A stretch of 11,938 bases of DNA from Pseudomonadota bacterium. Lineage in GTDB: Bacteria > Pseudomonadota > Alphaproteobacteria > Acetobacterales > Acetobacteraceae. Below, piece by piece: positions 1-9,356 of this stretch (the first letter of the stretch is position 1; every line of letters starts with the position of its first letter). Location: contig JAJZFF010000181.1 of NCBI GenBank assembly GCA_021805485.1, positions 1-11,938 on the forward strand, read 5' to 3'. Both the position numbers and the translations under genes were made by a program. The notes beneath the pieces were generated by a model. It worked only from the letters and a program-made list of their open reading frames with translations, ran no database searches and was not told the origin of the DNA.

Positions 1-1173
1 GGCGCTGGACGCAGCGCGCGACCAGTTGCTCGGCCTTGGCGTATTTTCTTCCGTTACCGCCAGCACGGCCGCCGCGCCGCATCCCGCCGGCCAGGTGCCC
101 GTCACCTTCACCGTGCGCGAGCGCAAGCGCCACACCGTCGCCCTCGGCGCCTCCTATTCCTCCGACCTCGGCATCGACGCCAATGTCTCCTGGACCGACC
201 GCGATCTGTTCGGCGAGGCGCAGAGCCTCACCCTGTCGATCGGCGCCACCGGCATCGCCGGAAGCGGACGCAGCCAGACCGCGACCTTCGGCAAGCACAC
301 CTATGTCGTCTCCCCCGGCTACGATGCGAAGGCGACCTACCGCGTGCCCGATTTCATCCGCCCCGGTCAGTCGATGGCCGCGACGATCGAGGCGCTCAAG
401 CAATACCTCCCCGCCTACAGCCGCACCGCCTTTCTCGGCCGCGCCATCGTCGCCCGCCCGCTCGGCCCGCATCTCACGCTCGACTACGGCGCCGGCTTCG
501 TCTTCGAGAAGGTGAACCAGGAAGGCGTCAGCCGCACCTACCGCCTGCTCCAGCTTCCCGTGACCCTGTCCTACGACACCTCCAGCTTCCCGTGACCCTG
601 TCCTACGACACCGCGAATTCGCTCCTCAATCCCACGCGTGGCGTGAAGCTCGCGCTGCACGTCACCCCCACGCTCGCCCTCGGCGCCGGATCGAAACCCT
701 TTGTCATCACCGAACTTACGGGCAGCACCTACATTAATCTCGAAGCCCCCGGTCGCGGCGTGCTGGCGCTGCACGGCGTGCTCGGCCGCATCTTCGGCGC
801 CTCGCAATTCCAGATCCCGCCCGACCAGCGCTTCTACGCCGGCGGCACCGGCACCGTGCGCGGCTTCACCTACCAGACCGTCGGCCCGCTCTTCCCCGAC
901 GGCATTCCCGAGGGCGGCACTGCAATCGACGCGCTGGAAACCGAATTCCGCCAGCGCATCGGCAAGCATTTCGGAATCGCCCCCTTCATCGATGCCGGCC
1001 AGGTTTCGGCCAACGGCACGCCCTTCACCGGCACGCTGCGCGTCGGCGCCGGTCTCGGCCTGCTCTACTACACCGGCATCGGTCCGCTGCGCGTCGATGT
1101 GGGCGTCCCGGTCAACCGCGCGCCCGGCAGTTCCTCCTTCGCCGTCTATATCGGTCTCGGACAGGCCTTCTGA
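1..1173 (+). pseudogene. tamA: TamA, outer-membrane Omp85 protein of the TAM complex; 5' end outside window, frame broken by a 32-bp duplication
   Basis: TamA is the Omp85-family beta-barrel that works with TamB in assembling outer-membrane proteins. The reading frame is open from base 2, so the gene starts upstream; the first visible residues (ALDAARDQLLGLGVFSSVTA) look like the end of the last POTRA domain, and the barrel follows. The frame from base 2 stops at 593-595, just after a tandem 32-bp repeat (549-580 and 581-612). The remainder continues in another frame to the stop at 1171-1173. Removing one copy gives 379 continuous visible residues and the sequence LPVTLSYDTANSLLNPTRG, as expected for the family. 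The Omp85 VRGF loop motif lies at 856-867. The protein ends in Phe (GLGQAF), the usual barrel-insertion signal. Its stop overlaps the tamB start by one base (TGATG), implying translational coupling. BamA is the alternative, but the tamB neighbour argues for TamA. The break may be an assembly fault. Confidence 0.87.
549..612. repeat. Perfect 32-bp tandem duplication in tamA
   Basis: Bases 549-580 are repeated exactly at 581-612, with one further matching base on the left side (548/580, both C). The 32-bp length shifts the frame and creates the TGA stop at 593-595. Collapsing the two copies restores the tamA frame without loss of any expected residue. Confidence 0.97.
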
Positions 1174-1482
1174 TGCGCCGGGTCTTCAAAGTCATTCTCT
1201 GGATCGCCGCCATCCTGATCGGCCTGCCGGTCCTTGCCGTCCTCGCGCTCGACATCGCGCTGAACACCGGCGCCGGCCGCAACTTCGCCGCACACGAGAT
1301 CAACGCGCTCTCCGGCGGCACGGTCAGGATCACCGGCCTCGCCGGTCATTTCCCGAAATACATCGCCGCACGGCGCATCGCGATCGCCGACCGCAAGGGC
1401 CGGTATCTCGTCATCGACGACGCCGTCCTCCGCTGGTCGCCGTTTGCGCTCCTGCACCGCACGATCGACATCAGTGACCTCA

Positions 1483-1629
1483 CCGCGAAACGCATCGACA
1501 TCCTGCGCCAGCCTGTGCCCGCAGCCGCGAAACCGAAGCCGAAGCCGAAACAATCCGCCCGCGAAACGCATCGACATCCTGCGCCAGCCTGTGCCCGCAG
1601 CAGCGAAACCGAAGCCGAAACAATCCGCC
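1483..1629. repeat. Imperfect 76/70-bp tandem duplication in tamB (Lys-Pro linker)
   Basis: Bases 1483-1558 are repeated at 1559-1628, with one further matching C at 1559/1629. The second copy has one substitution (C at 1526, A at 1602) and lacks one 6-bp GAAGCC unit, so the linker reads KPKPKPKQSA in copy 1 and KPKPKQSA in copy 2. Either length shifts the frame by +1. It is the only one of the four duplications whose copies differ. Confidence 0.95.
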
Positions 1630-3348
1630 GCGAGCAGCATCCCGAAAATCTCGCTGGTCCTGGGCCATCTTGAAATCGGCCGCCTTGCCCTCGCGAAACC
1701 CGTGCTCGGCCACCCGCTCGCGCTGAACGTCACCGGCCATGCCCGCGCGAAATCGCTCGACGACATCGCCGCCCAGATCGACGCCACCTCGCTCGACGCC
1801 CCCGGCACCTACCGTCTCGCCGCGACCCTCGATGCCAATAGGGTGAACGCGCATCTCACCGTCCACGAACCGCCCGGCGGCCCCATCGCCGCCTTCGCCG
1901 GCATCGCCGGCCAGCCCGATCTCGCGAAGAAGCCGGTCGACCTTTCGCTGACCATCACCGGTCCGCGCGACCATGCCGTCCTGCACTTCGCCAGCGCCCT
2001 CGGCGATCTCAAGGCGCACGGCACCGGCACGGTTGACCTCTCGCCAACCGCCCCCGGCGCCGATCTCACCATCACCATTCCCGAACTCGCGCCCTATGCC
2101 GCCCTCGGCAAGCAGACGCTCGGCGGCCGCACCGTCCTGCACGTCGTCGCGAAACATCAAGACAATACCACGACACTTCACTTCGACGACACGGTGGAAA
2201 TCACGAAGGCGGCGAAGCCCGTCCCCGTCCTGGTCGGCAAGCGCGCCACGCTCGCGGGCGATTTCACCCTCGCCCGCGGCACCACCACCATCCACAGCCT
2301 GACGCTCGACATGGCCGCCCTGAAGGCGAAGCTCGCCGGCACCGCCACAAGGTCGCGTGTCGCCCTCAAGGGCACGCTCACCCAGCCCGATCTCGGTCTG
2401 GCCGATCCGCGCCTCGCCGGCCACGTCACCGAAACACTCGCCATCGACGGCGCGCCGGACGATCTGGCCCTGCATGGCACGGTCGACGGTCTCGTGACCG
2501 CGAAGGGCGTGAAATCCGGCCCGTTCCACGTCACCATCGACGCCACCCATCTGCCCGCCGCGCCGCAGGGGAACCTCACGGGCACCGGCTCGCTCTACGA
2601 TTCGCCGCTTTCGCTCAGCGCCAGCTTCGCCCGCAGCGCCGCCGGCGCGTTCGATCTCGACCTGAAGACCCTGTCCTGGAAATCGCTGCGCGGGCAGGGG
2701 CGCATCACCCGCGCCCCGGGCGCGATGCTGCCCGACGGCGCGATGCACCTCGCCATGACGCGTCTCGCCGATCTTGCCCCCCTGCTGCACATGAAGCTCG
2801 CCGGCGCGCTCGCCGCCGATTTCACCCACCAGTCCGGCCAGCCAGCCGCCATCGCACTCACCGCCAGCCACCTCGCCTATGGCAACACCGCCGCCCTCCG
2901 CGCCGCGCGGATCGACGCGACGATCGCCCATCTCGCCCAGACCCCCGCGATCGACGCCACCGCGACCCTCACCGGCCTCGACAGCAAGGCGGCATCGGGC
3001 AACCTGACCCTCACCGCCAAGGGCAGCGTGACCGCGCTCGCCGTCACCGCCGCGGGCCGCTTCGCGCGCCTCGCCGGCAAGCCGGCGCAGCTCGATCTCG
3101 GCGCCACGCTTGATGGCAAGACCCGCACCATCCACCTCGCGAAACTTGACGGCGCCGCCCGCGGCGTCACCGCCCGCCTGCTCGGCCCGGCCACCATCAG
3201 CGCCGGTGCGGCCACCTCGGTCCGCCATCTCGCCCTTGCCTTGGGCGGCCTCGGCGGTGCGGCTCGGATCACCGCTGACGGCACCATCCGCCCGTCGCTC
3301 GACCTCGCCGCGAAAATCACCAACCTCCCTGCGGATATCGCTCGCGCC

Positions 3349-4045
3349 GCCGATCCGAAACTCGCCGCCACCGGCCTGCTCGACGCCACCGCCCATCTCA
3401 CCGGCACGCTCGCCGTCCCCGCCGGCACCATCACGCTGGATGGCAAGGGCCTCGGCCTCGCCGCCGGTCCGGGCGCGAAGCTGCCGCGCGCAACACTCGC
3501 CGCCCGCGAGACCCTGCGCGGCCATGCCATGCGCGGCACCATCGCCGCGACTGCTGCCGCGCGCAACACTCGCCGCCCGCGAGACCCTGCGCGGCCATGC
3601 CATGCGCGGCACCATCGCCGCGACTCTCGGCGCCGCCCGCCTCAGCCTCGACGGCACCGCCCCGCTCGCGTTCAACGGCCCGATGGACCTGTCGTTCCGG
3701 CTCGACAATCTCTCGGCGTCGCTGCTCCACGCGGCCGATCCGAAACTCGCCGCCTCCGGCATCATCACCGCCCGCGCCCGTCTGTCCGGCACGCCGCGCA
3801 CGCCGCGCGGCACGGTCGACCTCGCGGCGAAATCCATGCGCCTGCTCACCGGCCCCGCCTCGTCGCTGCCGCCGGCCGATCTCACCGCCCATGAAACCCT
3901 GCTCGGCCAGAGCGTCCGCGGCACCGCGCGCCTCGCCCTCGGCAACCGGGCCGATCTCGCCCTCGCCGGCACCGCGCCGCTCTCGACCGCGGGCAAGATC
4001 GACCTCGCCCTGACCGGCCGCACCGATCTCCGCCTGGTCGACCCG
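3349..4045 (+). repeat. Diverged 104-codon internal repeat in the TamB body
   Basis: After the 73-bp duplication is collapsed, two consecutive 104-codon units can be aligned. Unit 1 starts at 3349 and unit 2 at 3734. Each begins ADPKLAA(T/S)G and runs through matching blocks: LPRATLAARETLRGHAMRGT against LPPADLTAHETLLGQSVRGT, then LDGTAPL against LAGTAPL. The first 21 bases of the units (GCCGATCCGAAACTCGCCGCC) are identical. This looks like a genuine, older intragenic duplication of the beta-groove repeat, in frame and diverged, unlike the frame-breaking duplications. Confidence 0.75.
3480..3625. repeat. Perfect 73-bp tandem duplication in tamB
   Basis: Bases 3480-3552 are repeated exactly at 3553-3625, with no extra homology at the ends. 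The length shifts the frame by +1. The collapsed sequence reads LPRATLAARETLRGHAMRGT followed by IAATLGAARLSLDGTAPL, in register with the second 104-codon unit downstream. That register is independent evidence that the single-copy form is the functional one. Confidence 0.97.
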
Positions 4046-5296
4046 CTCACCGCCGCCGGCGGCACCGTGGTCGGCGGCATCCTGACCCCTGATCTCCGGG
4101 TCACCGGCACGCCGGCCGCGCCGCGCGCCGCCGGCACGCTCACCCTTGCCGGCGGCCGGCTGCAGAACATCGCGAGCGGGCTTGACCTGTCGGCGATCGA
4201 CGCCACGGTCACCGCCGCCGGTCGCACCCTCCGTCTCGACCGTCTTTCGGCCAAGGCTGGAGCCGGCACGATCGACGGCTCCGGCACATTCGGCCTCGCC
4301 AAGCCGATGCCGGTCGACCTGCGGATCGCCTTCCATCACGCGAGCCCGGTCGCGAGCGATATCCTGACCGAGCGCCTCGGTGGCGCGCTCAGCCTCACCG
4401 GCGATATCGACACCGGCACCAGGCTCGCCGGCACCGTCGCGATCGAGACGGCAAATATCCAGATCCCGCAGGGCCTGCCGCCCTCGGTGGTCAAGCTCGA
4501 TATCCGGCGCAAGGGCGCCCGCCCGCCGCCGCCTGCCGCCCCCGGCCCGAACGTGGCGCTCGATGTCACGGTGGATGCCCGCAACGAGGTGTTCGTGCGC
4601 GGCAAGGGCCTGTTCGCCAATCTCGGCGGTCGGCTGCATGTCGGCGGCTCGCTCGCCGCGCCGCAGCCGACCGGCGGCTTCCACCTGATCCGCGGCTATT
4701 TCAATCTCGGCGGCCAGACGCTGAACCTCAGCCGCGGCACCGTCCGCTTCAACGGCAACGGTGTGATGCCGGTGATCGACCTCGAGGTGAGCGGCACCGC
4801 CACGGACGGCACCATCTCAACCCTGGCGCTTACCGGTGCGGCAAGTGCGCCGAAGGTCACCCTCTCCAGCACACCCTCGCTACCGTCGGACGAGGTGCTG
4901 GCGCATCTGCTCTACGGCTCCAGCACGCAGAATCTCTCGGCGCTGCAGGCGGCCTCGCTCGCAGCCTCGCTGGCCGACCTCGCCGGAATCAGCGGCGGCG
5001 GGCCGAATGTGATCGGCGGGTTGCGCAACGCGCTCGGGCTCGACCAGCTCTCGATCGGCGGCGGCACCAGCGCGCCGACGATCAATGCTGGCCGCTACGT
5101 TGCCCCTGGCGTCTATGTCGGCGCCCAGCAATCCGCTACCGGCGGCGGCACTGGCGCGAAAGTCGAGATCAATCTCTACAAGGGCCTGAAACTCAAAACC
5201 GAGGTGCAGTCGAACAGCGGCACCGGTGGCACCGCCGGCCCCGGCGAATCGGTCGGCCTGACCTACCAGTTCGATTACTGAATGAGTACGCTCCGG

Positions 5297-5394
5297 GCAC
5301 TTTCCGATCCTTCCTGGTCGGATGCAGTGCTCTATCCTATTGATGGCGAAGCATATTTATCCGATCAGATGTCTCCATCTGATCGGATGATGCT

Positions 5395-5397
<3 letters not shown>
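5297..5397. repeat. Pair of related REP-like hairpins between convergent tamB and eno; candidate bidirectional terminator
   Basis: Two stem-loops lie in the convergent gap. Hairpin A (5297-5330) pairs GCACT with AGTGC outside and TCCGA with TCGGA inside. Hairpin B (5359-5388) is a perfect 13-bp stem, ATCCGATCAGATG, a TCTC loop and CATCTGATCGGAT; an outer GCAT/ATGC pair at 5351-5354 and 5390-5393 can extend it. Both right arms share TCGGATG, a short spacer and TGCTCTA, so they look like two copies of one element. The final CTA of the second tail (5395-5397) is also the eno stop codon read on the minus strand. Neither side has a clean U-run, so a role as terminator is plausible but not proven. 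REP-type identity is inferred from the paired palindromic form only. Confidence 0.6.
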
Positions 5398-6729
<1,332 letters not shown>

Positions 6730-7191
6730 TCAGCGGATCAAAAACATCCCCTCGACCTCGACCGCTGCATTCAGCGGCAGCGAGGCAACGCCAACGGTCG
6801 AGCGCGCATGCCGCCCCGCCTCGCCGAAAATCTCGACCGCGAGGTCGGATGCCCCGTTCATCACTTTGGCGTGCTCGGCGAAATCCGCCGTCGCCGCGAT
6901 GAAACCGCCGAGCCGCACCACCTGGGCCACGGCATCGAGCCCGCCCTCGACATGCGCCTCGATCTGCGCGAGCAGGTTGATGAAACAGGCGCGCGCCGCC
7001 GCGGTCCCGTCCTCGACGGACACCCCGTCGCCGAGCTTACCCGCCACCGCGAGCTTGCCGCCCACGAGCGGCAACTGCCCGCTGACAACAGCCATGCTCC
7101 CCGCGACCACCACCGGCACGTAATTCGCCACAGCCTTCGCCGCGGGCGGGAGGGTTATGCCGTTCTCGGCGAGGCGCGCTCGTATATCCAT
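6730..7191 (-). CDS. RidA/YjgF/YER057c/UK114-family protein (about 150-residue subgroup)
   Basis: Classic RidA proteins hydrolyse reactive enamine/imine intermediates released by PLP enzymes, protecting them from damage; they act as cytoplasmic trimers. This 153-residue protein belongs to the slightly longer subgroup (YjgF_YER057c_UK114_like_1 type), recognised by an N-terminal LAENGITLPPAAKAVANYVP, then VVSGQLPL (35-42), the RLGGFIA core strand (93-99) and a C-terminal GEAGRHARSTVGVASLPLNA block. The RidA active-site Arg corresponds to Arg130 in HARST, so deaminase chemistry is possible. The substrate of this subgroup is not known to me, so I give no symbol. The ATG at 7191 lies three bases after the stop of the reductase-like gene upstream, implying translational coupling; eno follows 57 bp downstream. 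Confidence 0.93.
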   Translation of the reverse strand: MDIRARLAENGITLPPAAKAVANYVPVVVAGSMAVVSGQLPLVGGKLAVAGKLGDGVSVEDGTAAARACFINLLAQIEAHVEGGLDAVAQVVRLGGFIAATADFAEHAKVMNGASDLAVEIFGEAGRHARSTVGVASLPLNAAVEVEGMFLIR

Positions 7192-7194
7192 CGG

Positions 7195-8721
7195 TCAGCT
7201 CACGAGTTTCAGGACAGGACGCTGGCGCTTCGGCCGGCCGGTTCCGGTCTCCGGCAGGTCAAGCGGCAGCAGCGGTGCGGCGGCATCGGCCCCAGCCCCC
7301 TCGTCGGCGAGGTCGAGTGCGGCGAGGTCGGACCGCTGCGAATAGGTCGTGGCGAGGTGGCGGAACACGTAGTCGAGCAGCGAAGTCGCCTGGCCGATCA
7401 TCGCGTCGCCCTCCACTGCGCCGGCGGGCGCAAAGCGGGTGAAGGCGAATTCATCGACGAATTCATCCAGCGGCACGCCATGCTGCAACCCGATGCTGAC
7501 CGCCCCGGCGAAGGCCTCGGCCATGCCCCGCAGCGTCGCGGAGTCCTTCGGCAGCGAGATCATGATCTCGCCCAGGCGCCCGTCCGGATATTCGCCCGTG
7601 CGCAGGAACAGCCGATGCCCGCCCACCGAAACCTTCTGGGTATAGCCCCCCCGTCGCGCCGGCAGCTTGCCGCGCCCGGCGGAGGCGGCGCGCGGCGCGG
7701 GAACGGACGGTGCCTCGGGCAGGATGGCGCAGACCGGTGCGATGGCCTCGCGCATCGCGACGATTCCGGCGGCATCGGTTACGCCGAACGGATCGGCGCC
7801 TGCCAAACTCGCGGCCAGCGCCGACTCGGCCGTGCGGCCAGAGGCGGCAAGCCGCGCCCGCGCCCAGCGAGCGAGCCCGCCCTCGGAATCCAGCGCCGAG
7901 AGCGGCGCGGCGATCCCCACCGTCTCGACACCGAGCAGCATCTCCACCGGCCCCGGCGGCAGCAACCCGCTCAGGCCGCGATGCTGGCGCAGGCCGCAGG
8001 CCATGGCCCGCTCGCGCGCCTCGAGCAGGGAAGCGCGCAGGCCGGGCACGGCGCAACTGGCGGGAACTGGAACCGGCGTGATGGCGCAACCCGGCGCGAT
8101 GCCCCGCGCCAGCAACCCGGCCGAGGCGATATCCGCATGGGCGGTGAGCAGCGCGCCGATCGTCGCGGCCACATCGCGTGCGGCGGGGCCGGCGTAGTCG
8201 ATGTCGAGCCGCGCCAGCAGCAGGGCGAGGTCCGCCATCCCGAGTGCGAGGCGCTGGGCCGAGGGCTGCGCCAGCGAGAGGGCAAGCACCGCGTGTTCAA
8301 CCGCCTCGCCGAGCGCGTCGGCGTCGAACATCCCACTCTCATCGAGGAACTGCGGCAGATTGAAGACAAAGCCCGGCACCGGTTCGGCGCGCCCCTGCCA
8401 GATGCCGGGGCTCGGCGCGGCGCGGCGCGTGGCGACCAGGCGGTGCAGCGCGGATGCGACATCCTCGTCGCGGCCCAGACGCTCCGCGGCGGCAGCAAGC
8501 GGCGCGATCCAGGCATCTGCCGCCTGGTCGATCCCGATCAAGGTGCGGTCGCCGCGCAGCGCTACCAGCCCGGCCGCGGCCTGATCGGTCCAGTCGGCGG
8601 GAATGATGGCGGGTTCAGGTGCGGCGTCGGGATCGATCCCGATCTCGACCCGTTTGAGCCGGATGCCGCGCCACGCGCGGTGCGGTGTCGGGCGATGCCT
8701 GCTGGCGGGATCCTTCCTCAT
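7195..8721 (-). CDS. Class II ribonucleotide reductase-like protein lacking the catalytic core (TSCPD-domain protein)
   Basis: This 508-residue protein resembles parts of adenosylcobalamin-dependent ribonucleotide reductase (NrdJ) but is far shorter than the usual 900-1200 residues. Residues 358-462 are very close to the NrdJ C-terminal TSCPD-type region: GGYTQKVSVGGHRLFLRTGE, DGRLGEI, SIGLQHGVPLDEFVDEF, FTRFAPAGAVEGD, TSLLDYVFRHLATTY. Residues about 115-205 recall the reductase barrel (VPGFVFNLPQFLD, then LALGMADLALLLARLDIDY). The active-site NxCxE motif is absent, as is any CxxC redox tail; the only cysteines are at about 212, 223, 242 and 331. It cannot be a working reductase alone; an accessory or regulatory role, or a domesticated relic, is possible. 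The ATG at 8721 has GGGAG close upstream and an in-frame TAG 12 bases before it, so no longer start exists. It is first in a minus-strand cluster with the RidA-family gene and eno. A candidate NrdR/DnaA region lies in its promoter. Confidence 0.85.
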   Translation of the reverse strand: MRKDPASRHRPTPHRAWRGIRLKRVEIGIDPDAAPEPAIIPADWTDQAAAGLVALRGDRTLIGIDQAADAWIAPLAAAAERLGRDEDVASALHRLVATRRAAPSPGIWQGRAEPVPGFVFNLPQFLDESGMFDADALGEAVEHAVLALSLAQPSAQRLALGMADLALLLARLDIDYAGPAARDVAATIGALLTAHADIASAGLLARGIAPGCAITPVPVPASCAVPGLRASLLEARERAMACGLRQHRGLSGLLPPGPVEMLLGVETVGIAAPLSALDSEGGLARWARARLAASGRTAESALAASLAGADPFGVTDAAGIVAMREAIAPVCAILPEAPSVPAPRAASAGRGKLPARRGGYTQKVSVGGHRLFLRTGEYPDGRLGEIMISLPKDSATLRGMAEAFAGAVSIGLQHGVPLDEFVDEFAFTRFAPAGAVEGDAMIGQATSLLDYVFRHLATTYSQRSDLAALDLADEGAGADAAAPLLPLDLPETGTGRPKRQRPVLKLVS

Positions 8722-8764
8722 GCTCCCAGCCTAACGCGTTCCTCATGTGGTTTCCAGCGGCGGT

Positions 8765-8816
8765 TGGCGTCATCTTGTGGAAAATTCAGGTCGCGGCCAC
8801 AAAATCTTGTGGATAA
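8765..8816. promoter_or_regulatory. Candidate NrdR operator pair overlapping DnaA-box-like sites, in the divergent promoter region
   Basis: Bases 8797-8812 form a 16-bp palindrome, CCACAAAATCTTGTGG, which fits the NrdR box consensus (acaCwAtATaTwGtgt as I recall it) at about 12 of 16 positions. Exactly 32 bp away, at 8765-8780, the half ATCTTGTGG recurs in a degenerate second box; NrdR boxes normally come in pairs about three helical turns apart. Each half-site continues into a DnaA-box-like 9-mer on the minus strand: TTATCCACA (perfect) at 8808-8816 and TTTTCCACA (one mismatch) at 8776-8784, also 32 bp apart. The region lies 44-95 bp upstream of the reductase-like gene and upstream of the divergent NDUFA12 gene. 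NrdR control of a reductase relative fits, but binding is unproven. Confidence 0.5.
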
Positions 8817-8845
8817 GCCTAGAGGCACATGCGAATGCGCGCGGA

Positions 8846-8874
8846 TGGACCGATCCGGCCGTCTCCTGTATAGC
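8846..8874 (+). promoter_or_regulatory. Possible sigma70-type promoter of the NDUFA12 gene
   Basis: TGGACC (8846-8851) and TATAGC (8869-8874), separated by 17 bp, resemble -35 and -10 boxes, with four of six matches each. Transcription would begin near 8881, immediately before the ATG at 8882, giving an almost leaderless mRNA. This would fit the lack of a good Shine-Dalgarno there. Weak evidence, from pattern alone. Confidence 0.3.
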
Positions 8875-8881
8875 AGGCGGC

Positions 8882-9319
8882 ATGAACGAACACCGCGATA
8901 CGGCAGATGCGTCAACGGTTCCGACGCTGGCTTCGCTCGGCGGTCTGCGCCGGCTGATCGCCAATCCCGGGCTGACGTTGCACACGCTTCGCCACGGCCT
9001 GATGGTCGGGCAGGACAGTTTCGGCAATCGCTATTTCGAGGAACGCAGGGCCAGCCGGCCCGACGGCCGGAAGCGCCGCTGGGTGATCTATGTCGGCGGT
9101 TCGCGGGAGGCCTCGCTGGTGCCGCCCGAATGGCATGCTTGGCTGCACTTCACGACCGATGCGCCGCTATCCGAGGCGTCGCGCCGTCCCTGGCAGAAGC
9201 CGCACCAGCCGAACCTGACGGGAACGCCCGGTTCGTACCGGCCGCGCGGCCACGATTATCGCGGCGGCGCGCGGCGGCCGGCCACTGGCGATTACGAGTC
9301 CTGGACGCCGGAAGGCTGA
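8882..9319 (+). CDS. NDUFA12-family protein (NADH:ubiquinone oxidoreductase 17.2 kDa-type subunit/assembly factor)
   Basis: The bacterial homologue of mitochondrial complex I subunit NDUFA12 (B17.2), an accessory subunit of respiratory complex I found mainly in alphaproteobacteria. The 145-residue protein carries the family blocks in order: LRHGLMVGQDSFGNRYFEER (37-56), RRWVIYVG (65-72), PPEWHAWLHF (81-90), PHQPNLTGTPGSYRPRG (107-123) and the C-terminal GDYESWTPEG. An open frame extends upstream to 8747, but family similarity starts after the ATG at 8882, so I chose that start; its Shine-Dalgarno is weak. It is encoded away from any nuo operon, as is common, and lies 37 bp upstream of mlaD, with which it may be co-transcribed. 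Intact and ordinary. Confidence 0.95.
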   Translation: MNEHRDTADASTVPTLASLGGLRRLIANPGLTLHTLRHGLMVGQDSFGNRYFEERRASRPDGRKRRWVIYVGGSREASLVPPEWHAWLHFTTDAPLSEASRRPWQKPHQPNLTGTPGSYRPRGHDYRGGARRPATGDYESWTPEG

Positions 9320-9356
9320 GCGGCAAGCCGCCGCGGCGGAAGCCGGAAAGGTCGAG

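Larger units (their letters stand above)
1173..5281 (+). pseudogene. tamB: TamB (DUF490), inner-membrane-anchored TAM translocation protein; frame broken twice by duplications
   Basis: TamB spans the periplasm from an inner-membrane anchor to TamA as a long lipid-lined beta-groove. The ATG at 1173 overlaps the tamA stop. The N-terminus has a basic start and one signal-anchor helix (about residues 5-29), followed by the AsmA-like N-terminal region and a Lys-Pro linker. A very long Ala/Gly/Leu-rich beta-repeat body follows, and then a canonical DUF490 C-terminus (HLLYGSSTQNLSALQAASLA, GLRNALGLDQLSIGGG, GRYVAPGVYVG) ending in LTYQFDY. As given, the frame is split into three open segments: 1173-1673, about 1444-3894 and about 3110-5281. 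The shifts come from duplications at 1483-1629 and 3480-3625. With one copy of each removed, the gene codes for 1319 or 1321 residues, depending on which linker variant is kept; this is normal for the family. Conservation across both collapsed junctions suggests either very recent damage or an assembly artefact. Confidence 0.9.

Noticed and set aside
592..1173. The second half of tamA as a separate gene starting at GTG 592
   Set aside because: It begins inside the duplicated 32-bp segment and in mid-barrel; it is the displaced C-terminal part of TamA, not an independent protein.
548..3625. CRISPR or insertion-sequence origin for the repeats
   Set aside because: Each repeat has only two copies without regular spacers. 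There are no terminal inverted repeats or transposase, and the repeated units are simply gene sequence.
1480..4302. A 940-codon open frame on the minus strand
   Set aside because: It is antisense to tamB, is low-complexity Gly/Arg/Ala/Glu, and changes nothing at the tamB duplications. Shadow of the codon bias of tamB.
7445..7470. Short GAATTCATC repeat in the reductase-like gene
   Set aside because: It is the natural coding of a DEFVDEF-type segment conserved in NrdJ proteins, not a duplication event.
8776..8816. Replication origin suggested by a perfect and a near-perfect DnaA box
   Set aside because: Only two boxes, no AT-rich unwinding stretch, and no origin-associated genes nearby. A regulatory reading is more reasonable.
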